Both the position numbers and the translations under genes were made by a program. From Victivallales bacterium (lineage in GTDB: Bacteria > Verrucomicrobiota > Lentisphaeria > Oligosphaerales > Oligosphaeraceae): a stretch of 59,653 bases of DNA. Positions within the stretch are counted from its first letter, which is position 1. Each line of letters begins with the position of its first letter. The notes below the pieces were generated by a model. It did no database searches, was not told where the DNA came from, and saw only the letters and a program-made list of their open reading frames with translations. The DNA lies in the NCBI GenBank assembly GCA_017417585.1, contig JAFPYX010000018.1:1-59653 (forward strand), read 5' to 3'. Positions 24,207 through 32,255 of the stretch are shown in pieces.

Positions 24207-25445
24207 TCATTGGATGGCGCCGAAACGCCGGTTGATACCAGGGGCAAGCAGGTAGGCTCGCAGAAGGCGCGAGACCGGTTCGGTGTCTACCAGGAAGGCA
24301 TCGTGTCCGGAGTCGCTTTCGATTTCCACGTAGGTCACCGGCTTGCGCTCGGCGATGAAGGCGTTCACAAATTCACGGCAGGCCGACGGCGGATAGAGCC
24401 AGTCGCTGGAGAAGGATACCACCATCAGCTCCGCGTGGAGGCGAGAGCACGCCTTGCGCAAATCGCCGTCGCCCCAGGCCGCCGCCGCATCGTAGTAGTC
24501 CATCGCGCGGGTGATGTAGAGGTAGCTGTCCGCGTCAAAGCGTTCCACGAAGGTCTTGCTCTGATGGTTGAGGTAGCTCTCCACGGAGAATTCCGGATCG
24601 AAGCCCTGGTCGGCATCCGACTTGACCAGACGTTCGCGCCCGAACTTGTAGTCCATCCCCTTCCCGGAAAGATAAGTGATGTGCCCGAGCATCCGCGCCA
24701 CGGCGAGGCCGTTGGCGGGGGAGTCGCCGTGCGCCAAGTAGTCGCCGGCCTCGAAATTCTCGTCGTGCATGATGGCATGGCGGGCGACCGCGTTGAAGCC
24801 CAGCCCCTGGGCAGAAAGCTTGGGCCCGCATGCCATGATGATGCATTTGCCCAGCATCCGCGGATAGCGCAGCGCCCATTCGAGCGCCTGCTGGCCGCCC
24901 AGCGAACCGCCGACCACTGCATATAGGCGCTTCACGCCCAAATGTTCGATGAGCATCTTCTCCATGTTCACCCAGTCCGCGATTGTCACCATCGGAAAAT
25001 GAAGCCCATAGGGCTTGCCGGTACGCGGGTCGATGCTCGTCGGCCCCGTCGTCCCGTAGCAGCTTCCAAGGACATTGGCGCAGACGACGTAGAATCGATT
25101 CGTGTCAATCGCCTTCCCCGGGCCGATTACCGAATCCCACCAGCCCGGATGCGTCAGACGCCAGGCGCGGGCGGGATCGTTCTTGGCCTGCGAATCCCAG
25201 CCGGCGACATGTGCGTCGCCTGACAACGCATGACAGACCAGAACAACATTGTCCCCCGTCTCCGACAATTCGCCGTAGGTCTCGTATTCAACGACAACCT
25301 CCGGCAATACGCCGCCAAGTTCCAGTTTGAAGGGATGCTCCGCATCCGCAAGGGTGACGTGTCGCGCGGTGGTCATCCCGACACTCGTCAGGGAATCCGG
25401 CGGGTCGTATTTTTTATTGACTGATTGTTCCTTTGTCGTATCCAT
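24207..25445 (-). CDS. metX: Homoserine O-acetyltransferase
   Basis: First committed step of methionine synthesis by direct sulfhydrylation: acetyl (or succinyl) transfer from CoA to homoserine in the cytoplasm. The 412-residue alpha/beta hydrolase shows NVVLVCHALSGDAHVAG, the nucleophile elbow AVVGGSLGGQQALEWALRYP, a substrate-binding CGPKLSAQGLGFNAVARHAI, and the catalytic Asp (FSSDWLYPP) and His (ESDSGHDAFLVD). The ATG at 25445 is preferred over an in-frame one further upstream because the family begins near here. MetX proteins cannot be assigned acetyl versus succinyl donors by these motifs. No metW partner or SAM riboswitch is present. Confidence 0.95.
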   Translation of the reverse strand: MDTTKEQSVNKKYDPPDSLTSVGMTTARHVTLADAEHPFKLELGGVLPEVVVEYETYGELSETGDNVVLVCHALSGDAHVAGWDSQAKNDPARAWRLTHPGWWDSVIGPGKAIDTNRFYVVCANVLGSCYGTTGPTSIDPRTGKPYGLHFPMVTIADWVNMEKMLIEHLGVKRLYAVVGGSLGGQQALEWALRYPRMLGKCIIMACGPKLSAQGLGFNAVARHAIMHDENFEAGDYLAHGDSPANGLAVARMLGHITYLSGKGMDYKFGRERLVKSDADQGFDPEFSVESYLNHQSKTFVERFDADSYLYITRAMDYYDAAAAWGDGDLRKACSRLHAELMVVSFSSDWLYPPSACREFVNAFIAERKPVTYVEIESDSGHDAFLVDTEPVSRLLRAYLLAPGINRRFGAIQ

Positions 25446-25492
25446 CCTATTTTCTTTGGACGCACGCACGCATGCGGGCGAGAACCATGAGC

Positions 25493-26716
25493 CTAGTCAA
25501 TGCAGGTCTTCTGGTAGCCGCTGGCAGCCGCCAGTTCCTTCGCCCTCTCGGCAAGGGCATGACCGGCCTGACGGCATTGCTCCAGAACTTCAGCGGCGGG
25601 TTCGAACTTCGCCAGGACAAGCGGGCAGACACGCGTCCACTTCAACTCGTCGATTTTGGCGTCAAGCAGTTCGGGGCCGCCCTTGCCCCATCCATGGGAA
25701 CCGAACGCGCAGGCCGTGCGGCCGGGGAAATTCAGTCCCTGGATATAGCAGAGACGTGCCGCCATCATGGGCATCATCTGCTGGTTGAGGGTTGAGGACC
25801 CCAGGGCGACCGCCGCCGTGTCCAGCATCTCGGTGGCCAGGGTGTTCTCGGTGATGGGTCGTGCCGGTAGCACCTTGCAGACCACGCCGGGAACCTCGGC
25901 CACGCCCTCCATGATGGCGTCCGCCATCGTTGCGGTGCGGTGCCACATCGAATCATAGAGCACCAAGACCTTCGGCTGCACGCGCTGATTCGCCCAGTTC
26001 TGGTAGGCGCCCAGAATCGCGTCCAGATGCTTTCGCCAGATCACGCCGTGGCTCGGGCAAATCATCTTCAGCGGCACATTCGCCAGTTGCGCCAGCACCG
26101 CCGCCACTCGCTTGCTGTAGGGGTTCACGATGTTCGCATAGTAGCTCTTCGCCTCGGAAATCAACGTCGGGAGCGGATTCTCGTCGTCGAAGCGCAAGTT
26201 GGTGGCGTAGTGCTGGCCGAAGGCGTCGTTGCAGAAGAGAAGCTGCTCCTCGGCGAGGTAGCTGGCCATGGAGTCCGGCCAGTGCACCAGCGGAATCTCG
26301 ATGAATTTCAGAGTCTTGTCCGCCCCCAACGCAAGCGTGTCGCCGGTCTTGACCAGCTGGAAATTCCACGCGGAGGTATCGTAGTAGCCCGCAAGGAAAT
26401 CCTGCGTCTTCTTGTTGCAGACCACCGTCGCCTGAGGTGCGGCGGCAACCAACGCGGGCAACGCTCCGGAGTGGTCGGGTTCGGCATGGTTCACTACGAT
26501 GTAGTCGATTTGGTCCAGAGCGGTCTGCTTCTGCAGAGTTGCCATCCACTCCGACGCAAAGGGTGCCTTCACTCCGTCAACCACTGCAGTCTTCTCAAAT
26601 TGAAGAAGGTATGAGTTGTAGGTGGTACCCCGGTCGGTCTCGTAGCCGTGGAAGTCCCGTGCGGCCCAGTCAATGTAGCCGACGGCGTAAGCGCCTGTGG
26701 AAATCTGGGTTAACAT
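25493..26716 (-). CDS. Class A flavodiiron protein (FprA-like)
   Basis: Soluble oxygen or nitric oxide reductase that protects anaerobes. The 407-residue protein has a metallo-beta-lactamase-like domain (about 1-250) with the diiron ligands in VVNHAEPDHSGALPALVAA, FCNDAFGQHYA and CPSHGVIWRKH, so the iron site appears complete. The C-terminal flavodoxin domain (about 260-400) binds FMN: LVLYDSMWHRTATMADAI, LGSSTLNQQMMPMMAA and FGSHGWGKGGPE. The start at 26716 matches the family N-terminus; longer frames read through promoter-like sequence. No rubredoxin gene is adjacent. It supports an anaerobic or microaerobic host. Confidence 0.95.
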   Translation of the reverse strand: MLTQISTGAYAVGYIDWAARDFHGYETDRGTTYNSYLLQFEKTAVVDGVKAPFASEWMATLQKQTALDQIDYIVVNHAEPDHSGALPALVAAAPQATVVCNKKTQDFLAGYYDTSAWNFQLVKTGDTLALGADKTLKFIEIPLVHWPDSMASYLAEEQLLFCNDAFGQHYATNLRFDDENPLPTLISEAKSYYANIVNPYSKRVAAVLAQLANVPLKMICPSHGVIWRKHLDAILGAYQNWANQRVQPKVLVLYDSMWHRTATMADAIMEGVAEVPGVVCKVLPARPITENTLATEMLDTAAVALGSSTLNQQMMPMMAARLCYIQGLNFPGRTACAFGSHGWGKGGPELLDAKIDELKWTRVCPLVLAKFEPAAEVLEQCRQAGHALAERAKELAAASGYQKTCID

Positions 26717-26854
26717 GAAAATCGTTTCCTGTGCAGATGGTGAGGTCAGATTGTACAAATTCGTAATATAAGGGATGAATTTCAAACGGCGGGATAGTCC
26801 GGCAACCTTTCGGTCTTCGTACAAACCTCAAGCAATGCATTAAATTATGCAAGT

Positions 26855-27388
26855 ATGACCATTTACCGTCTATTGTCCATTCTGATGGCGTTGCTCTGCC
26901 TGGCTTCGGCTGCCGTTGCAACGTTGCTCTGCCCGAAATCCGCGAAATATCCAGGAAAGATCTCGCGTCATCGACTTGGCGGCCTGGGGCTGGGGTTGGT
27001 GGTGCTCTGCTGGAGCGCCAAGGAGGGCGCCTCGATGCTCCCCGAGCGTTTCACCACTCCCGTCTGGCTGCTGGTGCCCGTCGTGGCGGTTGCAGCGTGG
27101 TTCCTGCTGGACTTTCTCTTCGCACGGGCCTTCGGCGGCTTTCTGGTGCTGCTGGCCAACCATCTCATCCAGCACGCATTCGCCTACTACTGCGGCCTCC
27201 GCGGCGTCTATTGCATCCTGGCTCTCGTCTGGGGAGTGGCCGGCATGGCGCTGATCGCCTGGCCCTGGCTGCTTCGCGATTTTCTGGAGACCTTGAACAA
27301 ACATCCACGCTGGCGGCCGGGCGTCTGGGCTTTCGCCGTCATCTGCGCCCTGGCATTTGCCATCCTGCCCTTCTGTGGATACTGTTGA
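26855..27388 (+). CDS. Small integral membrane protein of unknown function
   Basis: A 177-residue, strongly hydrophobic protein with five or six likely helices (ILMALLCLASAAVATLL; GLGLGLVVLCWSAKEGA; VWLLVPVVAVAAWFLLDFLF; LVWGVAGMALIAWPWLL; WAFAVICALAFAILPF). Short basic loops lie between them. No family is recognised. It is divergent from the flavodiiron gene and sits 25 bases before the Na-Pi cotransporter fusion, so it may be the first gene of that transcript. The ATG at 26855 is the first in frame. Confidence 0.7.
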   Translation: MTIYRLLSILMALLCLASAAVATLLCPKSAKYPGKISRHRLGGLGLGLVVLCWSAKEGASMLPERFTTPVWLLVPVVAVAAWFLLDFLFARAFGGFLVLLANHLIQHAFAYYCGLRGVYCILALVWGVAGMALIAWPWLLRDFLETLNKHPRWRPGVWAFAVICALAFAILPFCGYC

Positions 27389-27413
27389 ATATTCCGCTGA
27401 CTGCACCGCTTCC

Positions 27414-29894
27414 ATGAACGCTTCCGCCAACGTCCAAGAACCCACATCCCGCCGCACTGCGGGCCTTGAGGCCATCCGCAGTGCCATCTTATCCGCCGTC
27501 GCCATTCTGGGCATCCTGTTTCTGGCGGGGTGTTCGGAATCCGTCGAGAAATACCCCGAAGTCATTCAGTTGCACGGCGGTGGCTCCCAGACCGGTTCGA
27601 AGGGCGGCTTGACTGAGCGGCCCGTCGAACTCCAGGTGCTGGGACCGGAACGCATGTCCTCTGGCGGCCGCCGGCCCGTCCCCAGTATCGGTCTGCGAAT
27701 CATTCCCCTGAAGAGCGACGGCCTCCCGGCCTCCCCCGAGGAGATTCTGGAAGGCACCACGGACACGCAGGGCATCTGCAGCATCCACGTGCCGTATGGC
27801 GACGACTTCGGGGACCGGTATTATAAGGTCGATTGCCCGGCCTTCGAGAATGTCCGCCCCATCGAGTTCCATGTCACCGCCGGACTCCAGCTGCATGGCT
27901 CCGGCCAGGAGACGGTGGCCGGCAACGAACTGCCCGAACCATTGCAGATCCAGGTGGATGACGCGAAGAAGGGCGTGCCAGTCTTCTTCAAGATCGTCTC
28001 CGGCTCCCCCAAGGCGCAGCTGACCAACGCGCAGACCACGACCGACAGCAACGGCGTCGCCTCCACCCAGCTCATCACCGCCCCTGACTACTCGGGGAAG
28101 TATGAGGTGATCGCCGAAATCGGCGGCCAGGACAAGGTCACCCGCGGCGTCTATTTGACCGCACTGGCGCTCAACCGCTGGAAGCTGGCCATCGCCATCC
28201 TGGGCGGACTGGGCTTCTTCATCTACGGCATGACCCTGATGAGCCAGGGGCTCCAGATGCTCGCCGGCGCCCGCCTCAAGAACATCCTCCAGCTCTTCAC
28301 CGGCAACCGCGTGAAGGCGATGCTGGCAGGCATGGGCGTGACCGCGCTGATCCAGTCCTCCGGAGCCACCTCGGTGATGGTGGTGGGCTTCGTGAACGCC
28401 GGGCTTCTGAGCCTGAAGCAGGGCCTGGGAGTCATCATGGGAAGCGCCATCGGTACCACCGTGACCGGCCAGATGGTCTCCTTCAACCTGGAGGCACTGG
28501 CCCTGCCGGCAGTCGTGTTGGGCGTGGCGCTGATGCTCTTCGCCAAGAAAAGCGTCTTCCGCGGCGTTGCGCAGACCATCCTGGGCTTCGGGCTGCTCTT
28601 CTTCGGCATGATGATGATGGGCGACGCCTCCCATGTGGTCGGTGAGTTCCCGACTTTCCGGAATTTCTTCGCGCTATTTGACTGCACGCCCGCCATCGGC
28701 CATGCCGTACCGCCGCTGCTGCCAGTGCTCGGCGCGACCCTCATCGGACTGCTTGCGACCGTTGTCGTCCAGTCCAGCTCGGTGACGGTTTCCATGGCCA
28801 TTGCCATCGCCGTCAGCGGACTCCTCAACTTCTGGACGGCATTCGCACTGGTGCTGGGCGCCAACATCGGCTCCACCCTGACCGGTCTGCTGGCCTCCAT
28901 CGGCACCGGCCGCACCGCACGCCAGACGGCGCTGGCCTCCGTGGTCTTCAAGGTCTTCGGCGTCCTGGCGATGCTCCTGCTGCTCTATGTCCCCTGGAAT
29001 GGCGTGCCCTGCTTCCTGCGGCTGGTGGACGTGCTCACCCCCGGCGACGTCTTTGCCGAGACTCCTCAGAACATCGGCCGACATATCGCCAACGCCCACT
29101 CGCTTTTCAGCATCTTCTGCGTGGCGCTCTTCCTGCCGTTCCTCTCCTTCCTGGCTTGGGTCGCCACCAAGCTGGTTCCTGAGCGCAAGGAAGCCGAATC
29201 CAACCAGATCTGCAAGCTCGAACCGCATCTGCTCAACTCCCCCTCAGCAGCCATGGACCAGGTGCTCGTCGCCCTCCTCGACATGACACGGTGCTCCATG
29301 GCGCTCACCGAGGGCGCCGTCCGAGCCTTCGTCAAGCAGGACCATTCCACCGACGAGGCGCTCCAGGAGCAGGAGGACGCCATCGACCGCGCACAGCACG
29401 ACATCATGGACTACTTGGTTCAACTGCTGCGCCGCAACCTCACCGAGGCGCAGTCCGCCGTGATCCCCACCTTCATGCATTGCGTAAACGATGTGGAGCG
29501 AATCGGCGACCGCGCGATGAACGTCGTGAAGCTCATCGCCCGCATGGACAACGCCGAGCAGAAGTTCTCCACCTCATCCCTGCATGAGACACTGGAGATC
29601 GGGGCGAAGCTCCAGGAGACTGGCGCGGCGCTCATCCAGGCCATCTCGCGCAATGACCAGGAACACATCGAGAAGGCCCTCAAGCACTGCGGCGAAATCA
29701 AGGCTCTCACCGCACGCTTCGAGAGCAACCACGAAGCACGACTCAACAGCCAGGATTGCAATCTGGAGAACGGCATGATCTACGTCGAACTGCTCTCCAA
29801 CCTCGAGCGAATCGCCGCGCACCTGGCAAACCTCGCCGAACGCGCCCACTTGATGCTCAGCCACCATGTGAAATTCGACTCCGAGGCTGAATAA
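27414..29894 (+). CDS. Lipoprotein/Ig-like domain fused to Na/Pi cotransporter and PhoU-like domain
   Basis: The 826-residue product has three parts. Residues 1-40 are a lipoprotein signal ending ILFLAGC, with Cys 40 as probable lipid anchor. Residues about 45-260 look like two beta-sandwich modules, the second resembling an Ig-like repeat (NGVASTQLITAPDYSGKYEV). From about 262 comes the Na/Pi cotransporter core (LAIAILGGLGFFIYGMTLMS; MGVTALIQSSGATSVMVVGF; a second VVVQSSSVTVSMAIAIAVSG), the two inverted QSS repeats of NptA/YjbB. Residues about 620-826 are a PhoU-like helical domain. Phosphate uptake or efflux is inferred. The lipobox before a polytopic protein is unusual. The ATG at 27414 is chosen as the first Met before the signal. 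Confidence 0.88.
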   Translation: MNASANVQEPTSRRTAGLEAIRSAILSAVAILGILFLAGCSESVEKYPEVIQLHGGGSQTGSKGGLTERPVELQVLGPERMSSGGRRPVPSIGLRIIPLKSDGLPASPEEILEGTTDTQGICSIHVPYGDDFGDRYYKVDCPAFENVRPIEFHVTAGLQLHGSGQETVAGNELPEPLQIQVDDAKKGVPVFFKIVSGSPKAQLTNAQTTTDSNGVASTQLITAPDYSGKYEVIAEIGGQDKVTRGVYLTALALNRWKLAIAILGGLGFFIYGMTLMSQGLQMLAGARLKNILQLFTGNRVKAMLAGMGVTALIQSSGATSVMVVGFVNAGLLSLKQGLGVIMGSAIGTTVTGQMVSFNLEALALPAVVLGVALMLFAKKSVFRGVAQTILGFGLLFFGMMMMGDASHVVGEFPTFRNFFALFDCTPAIGHAVPPLLPVLGATLIGLLATVVVQSSSVTVSMAIAIAVSGLLNFWTAFALVLGANIGSTLTGLLASIGTGRTARQTALASVVFKVFGVLAMLLLLYVPWNGVPCFLRLVDVLTPGDVFAETPQNIGRHIANAHSLFSIFCVALFLPFLSFLAWVATKLVPERKEAESNQICKLEPHLLNSPSAAMDQVLVALLDMTRCSMALTEGAVRAFVKQDHSTDEALQEQEDAIDRAQHDIMDYLVQLLRRNLTEAQSAVIPTFMHCVNDVERIGDRAMNVVKLIARMDNAEQKFSTSSLHETLEIGAKLQETGAALIQAISRNDQEHIEKALKHCGEIKALTARFESNHEARLNSQDCNLENGMIYVELLSNLERIAAHLANLAERAHLMLSHHVKFDSEAE

Positions 29895-29926
29895 TAGACT
29901 ATATAGTTAATTTTTAGGAGATTAAA

Positions 29927-31555
29927 TTGAGTTTTTCTCTACTAGGATGGCTCCGCAGCCTCTTCCGTGGACCAGTCAAGGCGCCGAAGGAGGCCCCTGA
30001 AGCCACTGGAAGCGCCGTGAAAAACGGCGAGGAATCCGCCGACAAGAAACGCCGCAAGCGCCATCGTGCCAAGAAGGCGGCCACAAGCGCCGCCACGCCT
30101 GTTCAGCCCAGTGCGCCGCCGCACCCTGCGAAAGACGACTTTGTCGAAGGTGCGGGCGAGAAGGCGGCACGGCAGATACTCGACAAGAAGAAGGTCGGAA
30201 AGTGGCAGGCGCCCCCCTGCCCCGCCCCAGAAGAAGGAGTTCGTTTCTTCCAGGAGTTCCCGCTGGAGCGCGAAATCCTGCGTGCCGCGCTGGACGACCT
30301 GGGTTTCGTGAAATGCACGCCCATCCAAGGGCTTGCCCTGCCCGTGGCGATGGAAGGCAAGGACTTGGCCGGTCGCGCCCAGACCGGCACCGGCAAGACC
30401 GCGGTCTTCCTGATGTCGATGCTCCACCAGTTCCTGAACTCCAAAACCGAGCGCAAGCTCAACCAGCCCTTCGCGCTGGCGCTGGCGCCCACCCGCGAAC
30501 TCGCCATCCAGATCGCCAAGGACGCCGAGAACCTCAGCATCTACACCAGCCTGCGAACCGTCGCGGTCTTCGGCGGCATGGACTACGAGCGACAGAGACG
30601 GCTACTCCAGGCGGGCTGCGACCTCATCGTCGCCACGCCGGGACGGCTCATCGACTTCCTGCAGAAGCAGGTCATCGACACTTCGGAACTCAAGGTGCTG
30701 ATCATCGACGAGGCGGACCGAATGCTCGACATGGGATTCATCCCCGACGTCAAGCGCATCATCTCGCGTCTGCCCGCCTGTGAGAATCGCCAGACGATGC
30801 TCTTTAGCGCCACGCTCTCCCATGACATCATGGAGCTGGCCAGCCGCTGGATGCGGCCCGACCCCGCCGTGCTGGAGGTCGAGCCGGAGAAGGTTGTCGC
30901 CGAAGGTGTCAACGAGACTGTCTATGCCTGCACGACGCAGGAGAAGCTCGCCATCATGATCTACATCCTCAACCACGAGGACTGCCACCGGACGCTCATC
31001 TTCCGCAACCGCAAGCGCGACGTCGAGGAGCTGGCCGAGATCCTCAGAAGCTACGGCGTGAAATGCGAGATGCTCTCCGGCGACGTGACCCAGAACCGCC
31101 GCCTGAACATCCTGGAGGACTTCCGCACCGGAAAAACCAGGGTCGTCGTCGCCACCGACGTCGCCGGACGCGGCATCCAGGTGGACGACATCACTCACGT
31201 CTTCAACTACGACCTCCCCTACGAGGCCGAGGACTACGTCCACCGTGTCGGCCGAACCGCACGCGCCGGCCACCAGGGCCGCGCCATCTCCTTCGCCAGC
31301 GAAGACAACGCATTCGTGATCCCGGACATTGAGGCCTACATCGGGCGCGACCTGCCCATCACCCAGCCGGAGGACGAGATGCTGAAGCTTCCGCCGCCCG
31401 TGGCGCCCGTCCAGTACCGCGAGCAACCGAACCGTCCGCGCTCCGGCGGCTCCTTCGACGGCGGACGCTCTTCCCATGGCGGTGGCTTCCGCCATTCTGG
31501 CTCGCCTCGCCCCAACCACCCTCGTATTGGTGGAGGCTTTCGCGGCAAACGATAA
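29927..31555 (+). CDS. DEAD-box RNA helicase (RhlE-like) with basic N-terminal and RG-rich C-terminal tails
   Basis: ATP-dependent RNA helicase for ribosome assembly or RNA turnover. The 542-residue protein starts at TTG (29927) with AGGAG six bases upstream. A basic N-terminal extension (about 1-105; KKRRKRHRAKKAA) precedes the helicase core: FVKCTPIQGLALP (Q motif), RAQTGTGKTAVF (motif I), PTRELAIQ (Ia), TPGRLID (Ib), IIDEADRMLDMGF (II), LFSATL (III), then FRNRKRDVEELAEIL, VVVATDVAGRGIQVDD (V) and HRVGRTARAG (VI). The C-terminal tail is Gly/Arg/Ser-rich and probably binds RNA without specificity. All motifs are intact. Extended tails are common in cold-responsive helicases, but regulation is not visible here. 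Confidence 0.96.
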   Translation: MSFSLLGWLRSLFRGPVKAPKEAPEATGSAVKNGEESADKKRRKRHRAKKAATSAATPVQPSAPPHPAKDDFVEGAGEKAARQILDKKKVGKWQAPPCPAPEEGVRFFQEFPLEREILRAALDDLGFVKCTPIQGLALPVAMEGKDLAGRAQTGTGKTAVFLMSMLHQFLNSKTERKLNQPFALALAPTRELAIQIAKDAENLSIYTSLRTVAVFGGMDYERQRRLLQAGCDLIVATPGRLIDFLQKQVIDTSELKVLIIDEADRMLDMGFIPDVKRIISRLPACENRQTMLFSATLSHDIMELASRWMRPDPAVLEVEPEKVVAEGVNETVYACTTQEKLAIMIYILNHEDCHRTLIFRNRKRDVEELAEILRSYGVKCEMLSGDVTQNRRLNILEDFRTGKTRVVVATDVAGRGIQVDDITHVFNYDLPYEAEDYVHRVGRTARAGHQGRAISFASEDNAFVIPDIEAYIGRDLPITQPEDEMLKLPPPVAPVQYREQPNRPRSGGSFDGGRSSHGGGFRHSGSPRPNHPRIGGGFRGKR

Positions 31556-31608
31556 GGCACCAGCCCATTCCTCAGTTTCTCGCTCGACGGAGCGGGCGGT
31601 TGCAAAAC

Positions 31609-31703
31609 CATTCCTCATTCCGTGAATTACCCCCCCCGTGGCAACGAGGCGTAACCACAACGCATTCCGTCGGCGGGGCGCCGATGCTACATCATTCCTC
31701 ATT
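31609..31703 (-). repeat. Dispersed hairpin element, copy 3 (partly decayed)
   Basis: In reverse orientation this spacer matches the elements at 37254-37354 and 52018-52116. Shared segments on the plus strand include ATTCCGTGAATTAC, ACGAGGCGTAACCACAACG, ATTCCGTCGGCGGGGCG and GCTACATC. The central hairpin is imperfect (GTGGCAACG with CGTAACCAC) and the distal inverted terminus is not recognisable. An 11-base direct repeat, CATTCCTCATT, lies at both edges (31609-31619 and 31693-31703). It ends six bases before the trmH-like start codon. Confidence 0.75.
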
Positions 31704-31709
31704 TTTAAG

Positions 31710-32222
31710 ATGCCAGAACTCCGCCTAGGCGATCAACCCACTCCGCGGGAAGCCACCACCCTCCCCGCGATCATCGTGCTGGACCGCCTGCGCAGCGCCT
31801 ACAACACCGGAAACATCTTCCGGCTGGCGGACGCCGTGCAGGCGGAAGGTGTCTACGCCTGCGGATACACCCCCTCCCCCCCCCAAGACCGCCTCGCCAA
31901 GACCGCCATGGGATGCGACCGCACCGTCCCCTGCCGGCACTTCGACGAAACCCGGCAGGCCCTGGCCGAATTGCGCGCCAAGAACTACTGCATCTACGCG
32001 GTGGACACCGTGGTCGGCGCGCAATGCTACTCGGATTGCCAGCTCCAGTTCCCCTGCGCATTCGTCTTCGGGAACGAGGCGCTGGGCATCTCCTCGGAGG
32101 CATTGTCACTCTGCGACGGCTACATTCAGCTTCCCGCCGTCGGACGCAAGAACTCCATCAACGTCGGCAACTGCGCCGCTGTCATCCTCTTCGAGGCATT
32201 CCGGCAGTTCAGAATTGCATAA
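31710..32222 (+). CDS. TrmH/SpoU family RNA 2'-O-methyltransferase
   Basis: A 170-residue SPOUT methyltransferase that should transfer a methyl group from S-adenosylmethionine to a ribose of tRNA or rRNA. It contains motif 1 (LDRLRSAYNTGNIFRLADA), motif 2 (FVFGNEALGISSEALSLCD) and motif 3 (IQLPAVGRKNSINVGNCAAV), the trefoil-knot cofactor site. It is short, with no N-terminal RNA-binding domain, like the TrmL-like subgroup, so its target cannot be named. The ATG at 31710 is used; the frame runs further upstream through the repeat element but without family sequence. A run of nine C at 31876-31884 lies inside the gene. Confidence 0.92.
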   Translation: MPELRLGDQPTPREATTLPAIIVLDRLRSAYNTGNIFRLADAVQAEGVYACGYTPSPPQDRLAKTAMGCDRTVPCRHFDETRQALAELRAKNYCIYAVDTVVGAQCYSDCQLQFPCAFVFGNEALGISSEALSLCDGYIQLPAVGRKNSINVGNCAAVILFEAFRQFRIA

Positions 32223-32255
32223 CTAACTTTAAATAAAATACTTATAAATATAACT

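Noticed and set aside
25446..25492. Possible SAM riboswitch before metX
   Set aside because: The gap to the upstream gene is under 50 bases, too short for a known SAM riboswitch, and shows no conserved core.
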